64,000 bases of DNA, taken from contig NC_067207.1 of NCBI RefSeq assembly GCF_026262505.1, positions 16,150,082-16,214,081 on the forward strand, written 5' to 3'. This stretch comes from Trichomonas vaginalis G3. Lineage: Eukaryota; Parabasalia; Trichomonadida; Trichomonadidae. The notes under the pieces were generated by a model. The model ran no database searches and was not told the DNA's origin. It saw only the letters and a list, made by a program, of their open reading frames with translations. Below, piece by piece: positions 19,106-28,966 of this stretch. Position numbers and translations under genes: made by a program. Positions within the stretch are counted from its first letter, which is position 1. Each line of letters begins with the position of its first letter.

Positions 19106-20191
19106 ATGAGCTTGAAAGAAGTATTCGAACAACATCCATGGAGGTCATTTAAGAAGTTCAATGAAGCTGCGAAGAGTTGGGGATTTACTAACAGAGCTGA
19201 AGTGAAAAGGTTCTTTGACAAAAATGTTGTACATCAAACAAAAATAAACCCTTACGACTACTTTTTACCAATTTACTCCAACACTCCTGACGCATACCAA
19301 TTTGACACTCTCATTCAAAGCAGAAAAGGAGGACATAAACCATTCCTCATCTTCATTAATGTTAACACTCGCAAAGCATATGCATATCCAATGAAAAATA
19401 AAGGAACTCGTGAAGTGTTAAGAGTTTTACAAAAGTTTGTAGCAGAACATAACCCAAGTACTTTAACATCAGACCAAGACGGTGCATACCTCAGCAATGA
19501 AATCACAGAATTTCTCATTAAGCATAACATAACTCACTACACTACTGAAGACCATAACCATAACATACTCGGCATCATAAACCGCTTCATAAGGACGCTC
19601 AGAGATTTAAACCAAGAGCGAGACTTTACCGAAGAAACAATGAAACATTTTCTCGAAGTATATAATTCCTCAACACATTCTACAACAGGACATACACCAA
19701 ATTCAATGACACAACAACAAGAAGAAAAGTATATACAAAAGAAACGAAGCCAAACACAAAATATCAGAAATTCAACACAATTTACCCTCATTCCTGGTAC
19801 AAAAGTTCGTGTAGTTCTTGACGACAAACCGTTGACAAAGAAACTTTTAAGGTTAAGTAGAAACTATTATATCGTAGACTCTACGCAAGGTAATGGATAT
19901 CTTATAAAAGCTGCTGACGACTCCATTGCGTTTTATCCTCGTCATAAATTAGTCGAAAGTAGTAATGGCAAACTTGCTGAAACCATTGACGAAGCAAAGC
20001 GAGGAGTGGTTATTGAAATACTTGGCTACAACATAAACGATGACACTTATAAAGTAAGATATGAAGGAGGCGTTGAAGATGTTATACCATCTAAGAACTT
20101 GAGAGAGTCGAAGCCAACACATCTGGGACCATTAGAGCGTGAGTACTGGAAAGACAAAAATAAGCCAGAAAGAATAAGAAAATTCTTCTAA
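19106..20191 (+). CDS. Maverick integrase (retroviral-type DDE, c-integrase)
   Basis: 361 residues. An N-terminal helical region precedes an RNase H-fold catalytic core: YQFDTL carries the first Asp and LTSDQDGAYLSNE the second, then HNHNILGIINRFIRTLRD aligns with the third catalytic helix, followed by TGHTPNSM as in retroviral and Ty3-like integrases. The C-terminal part (about 225-340) has two small beta modules (GTKVRVVLDD and IEILGYNINDDTYKVRYEG), the second chromo/SH3-like. Such integrases insert Mavericks with 6-bp duplications, which fits the TCTTTA and GGAGAA duplications seen here. Near-identical copy at 40176-41261. Confidence 0.88.
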   Translation: MSLKEVFEQHPWRSFKKFNEAAKSWGFTNRAEVKRFFDKNVVHQTKINPYDYFLPIYSNTPDAYQFDTLIQSRKGGHKPFLIFINVNTRKAYAYPMKNKGTREVLRVLQKFVAEHNPSTLTSDQDGAYLSNEITEFLIKHNITHYTTEDHNHNILGIINRFIRTLRDLNQERDFTEETMKHFLEVYNSSTHSTTGHTPNSMTQQQEEKYIQKKRSQTQNIRNSTQFTLIPGTKVRVVLDDKPLTKKLLRLSRNYYIVDSTQGNGYLIKAADDSIAFYPRHKLVESSNGKLAETIDEAKRGVVIEILGYNINDDTYKVRYEGGVEDVIPSKNLRESKPTHLGPLEREYWKDKNKPERIRKFF

Positions 20192-20280
20192 ACTTTTTCA
20201 TTAGATGTAAATCAGACATGAACGAGAACAGTCATGATATCATTAATGGTACCATTTATTTACACCAAAAAATATAATTT

Positions 20281-20329
20281 AGGTGAAGAGGTGAGATTTC
20301 ACCTCTTTTTTCACCTGTTTTTTCACCCT
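20281..20329 (+). repeat. Palindromic boundary site, GGTGA flavour
   Basis: Opens the accessory-cassette region after the integrase; pairs in flavour with the inverted site at 21807-21853. Confidence 0.8.
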
Positions 20330-20376
20330 CATGAATTTTCATGAATTTTATATATTAATGTTTTCGTTAAGCCACT

Positions 20377-20700
20377 TTGTGCCGTCAGTCAGTCAGTCAG
20401 TCAGTCAGTTTAGGAAAGACTTTAGAAAGTTGTTGGAAAATAAGTCCTGGGAAGAGTATTATAAGGCATTTTGTGAAGAATATAGCAACCGCTGGAATTC
20501 GGACTGTTGCTTTTTATACAAAATTAATGCAGGAAATTCTTGAGTTTTGGATGAAAGAATACGGTCGAGCCAAAAGTGGCTCAACCTCAAAACAAGCATT
20601 TTATGAGCTTACTAAGGGCGTTATAAATGAATTCAAAGGTATTTACATACATCCTGACCTCGTTCATTTTGTTGCTGAATTCAGCAAAAATAATGTTTAG
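20377..20700 (+). pseudogene. KilA-N-like fragment in the outer cassette region
   Basis: Preceded by a CAGT tetranucleotide run (20385-20408). The C-terminal part (FYELTKGVINEF then GIYIHPDLVHFVAEFS) resembles the end of a KilA-N DNA-binding domain, where a Tyr/His-Pro-Leu segment is typical. The beginning is unconvincing. Not present in the inner Maverick, where the T5orf172-like gene fills this slot. Confidence 0.4.
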
Positions 20701-20746
20701 GGTAGATGGTTAGATCTAACCCGATATCTAACCCGATTTCTACCCT
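20699..20746 (+). repeat. Palindromic boundary site, GGTAGA flavour
   Basis: AGGGTAGATGGTTAGATC followed by TAACCC, TCTAACCC and TCTACCCT. Pairs in flavour with the inverted site at 21988-22035. Confidence 0.8.
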
Positions 20747-20749
20747 CAA

Positions 20750-20775
20750 CCGCTAAGCGGCGAGACCCAAAGGTC
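20750..20775. repeat. Double mini-hairpin (CCGC/GCGG then GACC/GGTC)
   Basis: Directly follows the boundary site and precedes the shared cassette leader. Confidence 0.75.
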
Positions 20776-20779
20776 TTGA

Positions 20780-20870
20780 ATTTTCATGAATTTCCTTAAG
20801 ATAGAAAAAATAAAGTTAGTTTTATTTTTATTTATTTTTTTATTTTGTATAAAAGATATGATTTCAACAA
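20780..20870 (+). promoter_or_regulatory. Shared accessory-cassette leader
   Basis: GAATTTTCATGAATTTCCTT then an A-rich and a long T-rich tract ending TTTTGTAT. The same block precedes the accessory genes at 22150, 41487, 42298 and (tract only) 44086. It reads as an open frame before some genes but not before the KilA-N gene, so I take it as untranslated promoter or 5' UTR. Confidence 0.6.
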
Positions 20871-20917
20871 TCGGCACAACAACAATTCAAACAACTACAG
20901 CACCAAACTCGTAAGTC

Positions 20918-21799
20918 ATGAATCCTACGTCAATGTTGGTAGAGATGAAAAGCTTTATTCCTTCTTCATATACTTTTGAAACAGAAATCCAGAAGATAAA
21001 GCAAGAACTTTTAACAAGTAATTTAGACTGTAGTGCGAAAGATGAAACAAATGAACAGTATCTTTATGAAATGGAGGACCTCATCGACCATTTGCCTAAA
21101 CTACCTGAAATTCAGCAGCAAAAACTAACTATTCCTGAATTCGACGAAATTGAAGTCAAAGCAACTGACTCAGTAGAAATTAAGAAATTCATACGTAAAG
21201 TAAATTATGAATTCCTTGGTTTTCATTGCAACCATAAAGTTATGGACAAAGATTGCGACATGGTATATAAGAACATCTCTGACATATATAAATCGGGGGA
21301 GTTTAAGACATACGACAACTTTGTTTCATTAGCTGCAAAATGTGTATGGCAGATAAGAGATAAAGATAGAAGAGGTAAGGTATGGCATGAACAGATAAAA
21401 CCAACTGCTTCAGATTTAAAGAAAACCATTGACGCCTTGGTTGTTTTAGCAGGTAAGGTTTCAGAATATAACGCAAAAATGAATCCGCAATGTTCTAAAT
21501 GTAAAGCAGCAATGAGGAAATATAACTACTCCGTCAAAGAGATAGAACGTATGCGAAACGACTATGCTGACTTAAAGAAAGAAGCAGAGAAGCCGGTAGA
21601 AAATAAAATGAACATGTTAGAATTTCTGAACAAAAACTATCCAACTGCTGACGATTTCCTATTATCTGATGTCAAGAAGAAATATAAAGAGACTTTCGGC
21701 ATTGTTAAAATTTTTGATGTACTAAAAGAAGAAATTGAAGCTACGAAATTGTTTAGGATTTCAAATATACATCGTACAATTCATGTAAAACGCTTGTGA
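20918..21799 (+). CDS. Accessory Maverick protein, 293 aa, unknown
   Basis: Starts MNPTSMLVEMKSFIPSSY. Mostly helical and charged; a CSKC motif sits near residue 192 with CNHK earlier, so a metal site is possible. The C-terminal ~60 residues (LSDVKKKYKETFG then RISNIHRTIHVKRL) look like a small DNA-binding module, which is inference. Cassette gene between palindromic sites. The inner copy (42298-43239) is identical at the 5' end but has a patch of many, mostly silent differences later, as from recombination. Confidence 0.6.
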   Translation: MNPTSMLVEMKSFIPSSYTFETEIQKIKQELLTSNLDCSAKDETNEQYLYEMEDLIDHLPKLPEIQQQKLTIPEFDEIEVKATDSVEIKKFIRKVNYEFLGFHCNHKVMDKDCDMVYKNISDIYKSGEFKTYDNFVSLAAKCVWQIRDKDRRGKVWHEQIKPTASDLKKTIDALVVLAGKVSEYNAKMNPQCSKCKAAMRKYNYSVKEIERMRNDYADLKKEAEKPVENKMNMLEFLNKNYPTADDFLLSDVKKKYKETFGIVKIFDVLKEEIEATKLFRISNIHRTIHVKRL

Positions 21800-21806
21800 A
21801 AAAAAA

Positions 21807-21853
21807 GGTGAAAAATTAGGTGAAAAAAGAGGTGAAATCTCACCTCTTCACCT
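21807..21853 (-). repeat. Palindromic boundary site, GGTGA flavour, inverted
   Basis: Reverse orientation of the 20281 type, directly after the stop of the 293-aa gene. Confidence 0.8.
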
Positions 21854-21987
21854 AAAATATATTTTTATTGAATTCAGCAACAAAATTCTGAGTAAAATAA
21901 TTTTTAGGGCATGCGTCAAACCGTTGAGTTTTCACAAAATCTCACGAATTCATAACGTATATCATGTGAAACTTTTATAAAATAACT

Positions 21988-22035
21988 GGGGTAGAAATGA
22001 GGGTAGATATCGGGTTAGATCTAACCTTCTACCCT
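21988..22035 (-). repeat. Palindromic boundary site, GGTAGA flavour, inverted
   Basis: Reverse orientation of the 20699 type, just upstream of the KilA-N cassette leader. Confidence 0.8.
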
Positions 22036-22149
22036 AAAATATATTTTTATTGAATTAAGCACAAAAATAATGAATTTCCTTAAGACAGAAAAAATAAAGT
22101 TAGTTTTTATTTTTATTTATTTTTTTTTATCTTGTATGTAAAGACAGTA

Positions 22150-22977
22150 ATGTCAACATCAGAGAACACAACAACTGCTATCGTTCATGAAGTCATAAAT
22201 GAAGAATACGAGTACATACAGTATAACAAACAGTTACGTCTCATTCGTTCAGTCAAAGATGACATGTACCAAATGCAAAGTATAATGAATGCTCTTCGTT
22301 CTACAAAGCAAGCATATCATTGGTTTGAAAACCAACAGACAAAAGAACTTTTAGAAGAATTTCCTCATATGATTGCTTCCCTCGGAAAACCGGGGGAAGA
22401 GATTCCGTACGAAAATCGCAAGAATTTGGCTCCTGGTTTGAAAGGTTATTATGTTCATAGACTTTTAGTAAACGCTGTAGCAATGTGGGCTTCACCTCGT
22501 TATGCTTGTTATATTTTCATGATGTTAGATGAACTATATAAAGCAGAACGTGGAGAGATGGAAAAGAAACTTCATGCAAAAGATGAAGTCATTGAATCCA
22601 AAGACAAAAGCATACAGAAAAGAATACCGCGTTCAGTACCAAAAGGAAAGGAAAAGAGTTATAAGTATATGATTTACACTGAAGAGTTGGAGAAAGAAGA
22701 AGATAAAGATATGGTTATGTTACATTTAGTCAGAAGAAACAACAAGAGCTTTTATGACTTAGCTAAAATATATAAATCTGACAGAAACTGGTTCTATCGT
22801 GAAAACTTACCGATTTCAATGACACCGAATGAGCAAATAAAGGAAATTGTCAAAAATACTCTTCCTCAAACACACTATGACATCAAAGGTTGCACAATAC
22901 TTACATTCAAAGAAGACTTAACATTACTGAAGGAAAAAATAACAGAATATTTTGATAACTTCAAAGAGGAAGAATAA
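22150..22977 (+). CDS. KilA-N domain protein (BRO/MSV199-like), 275 aa
   Basis: Started at MSTSENTTTAIV because the preceding leader is shared by unrelated cassettes. Residues ~60-140 read as KilA-N: YHWFENQQTKELLEEF, an ENRKNLAPGLKGYYVHRLLV segment and AMWASPRYACYIF. After a Lys-rich linker comes a second domain (SYKYMIYTEELEKEEDKDMV, HLVRRNNKSFYDLAKIY) like those following KilA-N in large DNA viruses. Likely a DNA-binding regulator. The inner copy (44086-44913) is virtually identical. Confidence 0.8.
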   Translation: MSTSENTTTAIVHEVINEEYEYIQYNKQLRLIRSVKDDMYQMQSIMNALRSTKQAYHWFENQQTKELLEEFPHMIASLGKPGEEIPYENRKNLAPGLKGYYVHRLLVNAVAMWASPRYACYIFMMLDELYKAERGEMEKKLHAKDEVIESKDKSIQKRIPRSVPKGKEKSYKYMIYTEELEKEEDKDMVMLHLVRRNNKSFYDLAKIYKSDRNWFYRENLPISMTPNEQIKEIVKNTLPQTHYDIKGCTILTFKEDLTLLKEKITEYFDNFKEEE

Positions 22978-23032
22978 AAAAATCTAAGCTAATTTTATTT
23001 TTTTTATAAAATTTTATCTCATATGAAAGAAC

Positions 23033-23248
23033 ATGAATTTAGAATATTCGGAACTCATGACAGAAGAAGAGAACGAACAACATGTAAAAGATTATGCAAA
23101 ATTTCTGAAGACATACAAAGCATTTAAACAATATCTAAATGCTTCTAAAGATTATGCAAAATTTCTGAAGGTATATAAAGCTTATGAAAAAGCGTATGAA
23201 AAGTTTATACATTGGGGAATTGTTGTAAAATATCCATATGAAGACTAA
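23033..23248 (+). CDS. Small helical Maverick protein with internal repeat, 71 aa
   Basis: Contains an internal duplication: KDYAKFLKTYKAF and KDYAKFLKVYKAY. Tyr/Lys-rich helices. Copy at 50957-51172. The region around its start is the 90-bp target duplicated by the composite insertion in the inner Maverick. Function unknown. Confidence 0.55.
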   Translation: MNLEYSELMTEEENEQHVKDYAKFLKTYKAFKQYLNASKDYAKFLKVYKAYEKAYEKFIHWGIVVKYPYED

Positions 23249-23266
23249 CCAAAAATATATTTTTGC

Positions 23267-23740
23267 TTAAATAGCTTCAGGGTCTATTTCTTCAACCATT
23301 TCACTTCCTTCGTCAATGTCAATAGAAGCTTCTTCAACCTTTGGTAAGAATTTCTGTATAACATCTTTGTTCGTTATTGTCTTCAGAGATGAAGGATAAT
23401 ATTTCACATTTGTTTCACCTTTCTTATATTCTTTCTGTTCGGAAAGATTCATAGCAATACTGAAGAAGTCAATGTTAGAGTTCTTTATGACAGTATAATG
23501 AGTATCTTTGACATTCACGAAGAAACTCTTTTGTTTCAAAACTACTGCTAACTCTTGTGAAGTATAACGTTTGCGGTCAATGACGATAGCTAATGGTCTG
23601 ACATACTGACCAAACTTAGATTCTTTCACAAACTTCTTGTTAAAGATAACATTAACGTTTGCAGCACCATTGAACTCATTCTTGATGGCAGTAGCGAGAG
23701 CATTGTATGAAAAGAACTTGCAATCTTGCATGTGTTTCAT
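23267..23740 (-). CDS. Maverick protein, 157 aa, acidic tail
   Basis: Starts MKHMQDCKFFSYNALATAIK; ends in a Glu/Asp-rich tail (EEASIDIDEGSEMVEEID). A compact N-terminal domain with an acidic C-terminus is typical of single-strand DNA-binding proteins, but I see no specific match. Divergent from the polymerase gene with ~90 bp between, which fits a replication role only by position. Copy at 51191-51664. Confidence 0.55.
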   Translation of the reverse strand: MKHMQDCKFFSYNALATAIKNEFNGAANVNVIFNKKFVKESKFGQYVRPLAIVIDRKRYTSQELAVVLKQKSFFVNVKDTHYTVIKNSNIDFFSIAMNLSEQKEYKKGETNVKYYPSSLKTITNKDVIQKFLPKVEEASIDIDEGSEMVEEIDPEAI

Positions 23741-23831
23741 TAAAATAAAAATATTAAATTATTTTGAAAAATAACTTTAAAAAATCTAATCTATTTTTTT
23801 CAAAAAATATTTTTTTTATTTCCTACTAAAG

Positions 23832-26800
23832 ATGTATCGGAAGTTGTCTAAGTTAGAACACTCGGAAATAAAACAACTTCTTACAGAAGCTAATATAGAT
23901 GTTGCAAAGCATTACGCAACAAACAAAAAAGCACTCGCTGACTTCATTAAAGACTATAATGGTGAAATAACTTATGATAGAATTCATGAGTTCATAAAGC
24001 CGCAACGCGGCGAGGACGAAGTCCATGCAAGAGCATTTCCTTTAAATGACGTTGCTATTGACTTATATCATAGACGTTCAGTACCTCATGAAGTAAGAAG
24101 AGAAATGTTTGACATAACAAATGCGAACGTTGGTCATACTCGTAAAGCTCTTTCGCATGATGTTCGTCAAGAGATGTTTGAACTTACGAACTCAAACGTT
24201 GGTAAAACACGAAAGAGAGACGACACACTGAAACAACAGAGAAGAGAGATGTTTAAAAGTGCTATAGAACAAGTTCGCAAAGCTAACGATGTCATTCGTT
24301 CCATTGACGACAAACCAAAAGAAGGTGAGAGATGGTTAAAGAAAGATGAAGAGAATAGGAAGAGAAATGTGAAGTCAGGCAATAGACTCATTGACTTTAA
24401 CATCGAAGCTTTAGATGAACCAAACAGAGACTACTTACACAAACATTTCGGTAAGGTTTTCATGAGACTCTTAGAGAAAATTAAAATAAATTCACAACAG
24501 AGATGGATGGTATGTTATAAACTTGGTGGAAAGTATGAATGTTCTACGTTAAACCTCAATAATATTGGAACATTACTACATCAGCTCTTGAAGGAGAACT
24601 TTATATCAGAGATAGAAGCAAATGCTGCAGGTATTGTTGAAATGCACTATGACTTCTTCTTGACAAACATAAAGAATCTTACTGAAATAAAGATGTATGA
24701 TTTAACAGAATATGAAGGCTTAACGATGTCAGATGTAAAGAAAGGCAAACCAAAAAAGAGACCATATAGAGATGAAAGCACACTGACAAATGACCAGAAA
24801 GCCATTTTGGAAGCTCTTAAGCAAACAGGAAACCCAGCACTTATAGAAAGCTTTTGGAAAGATAATGGTGAAAAGAAGTTTTATAAGAAGAGAAGCGGTC
24901 AGTTCTGGAAGTATCTTTGCACATTACCTATAAATCTTGAACGCTACCAAATCTTCAATGAATTGAACAAAAGAACTGCAGCACTTATGACAGAAGACAA
25001 TTGTTTCGTTTATGCTTGCATTCAGGCTGGAGTAGATGGAGAGACTATTGACCACATGAGAGAAGTCATTCGTGTTAGAGACTTTCCTCAAAGTAAAGTA
25101 CAAGAAATTTCTGACGCAACAGGTATAGCATTTAATGTTACCATTGGTTACTTCAATGACTCAAGACATAATGAAATAAAGAGATACATACCAAAAGAAT
25201 GTGAAACTGTTAGAACTATTGACTTACTTCTTGTTGAAGACCACTACATGCTAAATGAAAGATTACCAATGACAACATATTTCATTCGCAACTATATAGA
25301 AATCTTGAAGGAGTGTGGTGGAATGAACATTGAGAAACAGATGAAGATTTATACAAAGAGAGAAGATAAATATGTAGTTCGTTATGATAGAACAACACCG
25401 TTATGGGATGTTATGAAAACATTGTGGGAGTGCAAATATTTCGAACCTATTTCTTATGGAGAACTTTTCACATATACGACTGACTTATATAAACAGAACC
25501 TTGCACCATTTAAAGATTTGACATATGCTCCAAAGTATTGTGTACAACTGAAGAAGAAAGCCGAGTCAAAAGAAGTAAATAAAAATAAGTGCAAGTTCAT
25601 TCCTGAGCACGTTTTCTTTGCTGACTTTGATGTAGCACGAGAGCTTTCATAAAGCTTTTAACATCTGTTATGACAGTGAAGATGGTTCAGTGAGTGAAAG
25701 CATTTGGGGTCAGAACTGTGCAACAGAATTTTTGGAACGACTTCCTGACAAGAGTTTAATATATTTCCATAACCTCAGTTATGATATAAACTTCATCTTA
25801 AGACACATGACAGAAGTGAAAGGAACTCCCATCATTAAAGGTTCACGAACAATGCAAATAACTGGCTTATATAAAGGAAGGGCAATTATTATAAAAGACT
25901 CTTACAGTGTTATAAATAAGAAGCTTAAACTATTTCCTGCTATGTTTAACTTACAAACAGGACCGAAAGAAGTATTTCCATAAACTACTACAGCAGTGTT
26001 TTGTTAGCAAATGACAACAGAACTGGTGTCATTTCTGAAGCATGTAAGTTTATCCGGGATGCGGATACATTCATGAAAAACATAGATTCCATCAAAGGTT
26101 GCAGAATAGATGAGAACCACTTCGACTTAGAAAATATAGCACATTTTATTGCAAACAAGATGTAAGAATTTTAAGAGAAGGTTTTGTTAAGTTCCGCAAT
26201 GACATATTGAAAGAATTTGATTTAAACGTTTATGACTACGTTAGTATTTGTTCAATTGCTAACAAATTTTTGAAACAGAGTATACTTCCCGAATGGAAAT
26301 TTATATGACCTCTCAAATAAACCAAGAGAATTTATTTCACGCTGTATTCAAGGTGGAAGATGTATGCTGTCAGATAACATTAAACAAAAGAGTAAAGAGA
26401 AACTCATTGCTGATTTCGACGCTGTTTCATTATATCCATCAGCTATAGCAAGACTTTATACTTTAGAAGGTATTCCAAAGGTTATGAAGAAAGAAATGTT
26501 AAGCACAGAGTATCTCATGAGACATTTATTCGATGACGACCAAAAGGAACCCATTGGTGAAAAGTTTATGTCTGGCTTCTTTGTTCTCATTAAGATAACA
26601 GAGATTGGAATACATAGACACTTTCCTTTAATAGTTTGTGACCCTGAACTAAATCCAGAACTTAACGTTCCCAGAAGTTCAAACACTTGCTGTTTAATGT
26701 ATGTTAACCATATAACATTACAAGACCTCATAAAATATCAAGGTGTCAAATGTGAAGTGTTGCAAGGATACTATTACGATGGAAACAGAGATATTAGAAT

Positions 26801-27674
26801 AAGAGATGAAGTAAAGAAGTTGTTTGAGTTAAGGTTAAAGTATAAGAAAGAAGGAAATCCTTTGCAAGAAAATATAAAGCTCATTCTGAACAGTATTTAT
26901 GGCAAAACTATTCTATCTCCTATTGAGTCAAAAATAACCATAGTAAATGACAAAGATGCTATAAGATATGCCATCAGAAACTACAACCATATAGTGAAGT
27001 TCGAAGGTTTGGATGGTTCAGATAAAACTATTTTCAAGCTAACGAAAAGCATTTGCAGACACTTTAACTTCTGTCCACTTGGTGTTAATATTCTATCTAT
27101 GTCAAAACGTATTATGAATGAAGTATTCTGTACTGCAGAAGATATGGGACTTCAAATCTTCTACCAGGACTGTGATAGCATGCATATTTTCAATGAAGAC
27201 ATCCCACTGTTAGCTCAGGAATTTCAGAAGAGATACGGTAGAGAACTTATAGGAAAGAACCTTGGTCAATTTCATTCTGACTTCGCAAAAATAACACCTG
27301 GAAAACAAAGTTTAGCATACAAGTCAATATTTTGTGGAAAGAAGACCTACATAGACTTACTCACTAACGATTTAAATGAAGTTGCATTCCATGCACGTTG
27401 CAAAGGTGTCAAACAAGACGTCCTTGCTTTAACAGCAAATGAAATGTTTCCTGAAGCTATACAATGCTATTACAATGAAGATAAGAACATTCACATACCT
27501 GCTGGAACATATGACAAATACTCTGAGTTCAGTTTAATGAAACTTTACAAAGCACTTTATGACGGTCAAGAGATTGGATTTGACTTATGTAAGTCTGCTA
27601 CACCTGCATTTGAGGAAAAGTTTAACTTTTCTATTCAGAGTAAGACTTCATTCATAAGAAAGCTTAAGTTCTGA
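23832..27674 (+). pseudogene. Maverick protein-primed-type DNA polymerase B (outer copy, broken)
   Basis: A ~3.84-kb region equal to about 1,280 codons. An N-terminal ~500-residue part (charged, with MYRKLSKLEHSEIKQLL at the start) precedes an exonuclease-like region (HVFFADF, then IYFHNLSYDINFI) and palm motifs: DFDAVSLYPSAIARLY (motif A), LNSIYGKTIL (motif B) and a YxDxDS-type motif C, ending KTSFIRKLKF. This is the protein-primed PolB group of Polintons and adenoviruses. A double mini-hairpin (23999-24024) is embedded in the coding part. Broken, with a few breaks. Replication from the TIR tips would be its role. Confidence 0.85.
23999..24024. repeat. Double mini-hairpin inside the polymerase gene
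   Basis: GCCGC/GCGGC then GGAC/GTCC, loops of 3. Also at 51921-51946 in the inner copy. Confidence 0.75.
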
Positions 27675-27744
27675 GGTCATGAATGAGAAAAATAATGAGG
27701 TCATTTATTTTTGTCAGCAGTGAGACCATTCATGATAAAAATAA

Positions 27745-27769
27745 GCCGCTAGCGGCAAGGGCAAAGCCC
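27745..27769. repeat. Double mini-hairpin absent from the inner copy
   Basis: GCCGC/GCGGC (loop TA) then GGGC/GCCC (loop AAA), between the polymerase and the next gene. The inner Maverick at 55571-55580 has the flanks joined as TAAGCCCATG with no hairpins. Confidence 0.8.
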
Positions 27770-27779
27770 ATGTGGTCAT

Positions 27780-28636
27780 TTACAATACTGCGATGGTAGA
27801 GTTTAAGAGTTGTGCTTCAATGTAGAGACAGTCCTTATGGTCTGGAGGTAAGAACACTGGGCAGTTATGGTCATGAGGGGAGAACATGTCTATCCAAAAC
27901 TCACGATTGAAGCCAGTTAATTTATAGTATTTAGGGTTAGGAAGTGGTGAAGTTCTTGTATGACCAATGAACTCATTTTCAACTCCCTTACTTAAGTTTG
28001 AATATAATATAGCTTGCTTTCTATCCCAAATGCCAGGTGTTACAATCTTTGAAAATTCATTTTTCCTCGGAAGCATTGCATCATAATTGAAAACATTCTT
28101 GAAATCATCACTTGGTTCAGAGATTTGAAATCTTATACGTAATGGATTTTCTTTCTCTTTAGCGACTTCATTGAATGGTGAGAATACAACAAACTGACAG
28201 TCATGTGTTCCATCTTCATTTTCATTAAATTCATAATGAAAGTCTATAAGTTGTGGCTGACTACCTTCTTCTTTCAGTTGTGCAAGAAACTCACGTAAAG
28301 GCTGTAAAGTTTGTACTTCAATGTTGAACTTTTTCTCGAACATTCATTAAATGAAATCATACATTGTTGCAATGTTGTATCGTCTTTAAAGTATTTGTAT
28401 ATGTGAATGTTTTGGGCGCTTAAAGACTGTTCGTCATTTTCTATCTCGACTTGAAGTATAAAGTCAACCTTTCTGAAAGCACGTGTTATATACATAGATG
28501 TTATGCCAATGTACTTCTCTTCATTTATGTTCACAATCCAGTCTGTTGGAAACTTAAACGTTACCCTGTTCCCTTTTATTTTGACGTCAGGGTTTTCACT
28601 ACTGAACGCAACAGATAAAGGTATTTGTCTATACAT
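27780..28636 (-). pseudogene. Maverick structural-module protein, ~285 codons, broken
   Basis: Starts MYRQIPLSVAFSSENPDVKI and is beta-rich (VTFKFPTDWIVNINEEKYIG, RKVDFILQVEIEN). It sits opposite the capsid gene in the virion block; a penton-like or other single jelly-roll protein is a reasonable guess by position, without a recognised motif. This copy is broken; the inner one is split by an insertion. Confidence 0.5.
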
Positions 28637-28660
28637 TTAATTCGGATAAAAATAAACCAT

Positions 28661-28921
28661 TTACTCTTTCTTTGCTTCAGCTTCTTTAGCTTTTGCTTCA
28701 GCTTCTTCTCTAGCTTTCTTCGCCAGTAGTCTTGGGTTCTTTTGTCTTCCAGCAGCTAATGCAGCTAGTTGTTTTTCACTAAGTTTTCTCTTTGGTCTCT
28801 CTGGATTTTGTTCTTGTTTTTGTTCCTTCAGTTCGGATAAAATTTGCTCACGAATTTCTTTCTTCAATGCTTCAACATCTATGACCCCTTGGGTCTTGTC
28901 CGTAGGGCTTGTCTGAGTCAT
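28661..28921 (-). CDS. Lys/Ala/Glu-rich Maverick protein, 86 aa
   Basis: A long amphipathic charged helix (EALKKEIREQILSELKEQ) followed by KRKLSEKQLAALAAGRQKNP and an AKAKEAEAKKE tail. Highly basic-acidic composition suggests a DNA-condensing or scaffold protein (inference). Divergent from the 28967 gene with 45 bp between. Copy at 57892-58152. Confidence 0.55.
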   Translation of the reverse strand: MTQTSPTDKTQGVIDVEALKKEIREQILSELKEQKQEQNPERPKRKLSEKQLAALAAGRQKNPRLLAKKAREEAEAKAKEAEAKKE

Positions 28922-28966
28922 TTGACTGCAGATAAAAAATAAAATTAAAACTTTAACCGATGTAAA

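Noticed and set aside
27780-28636. Adenain-like maturation protease
   Set aside because: I looked for the His/acid/Gln/Cys order in this and the other unassigned Maverick genes and could not see it convincingly.
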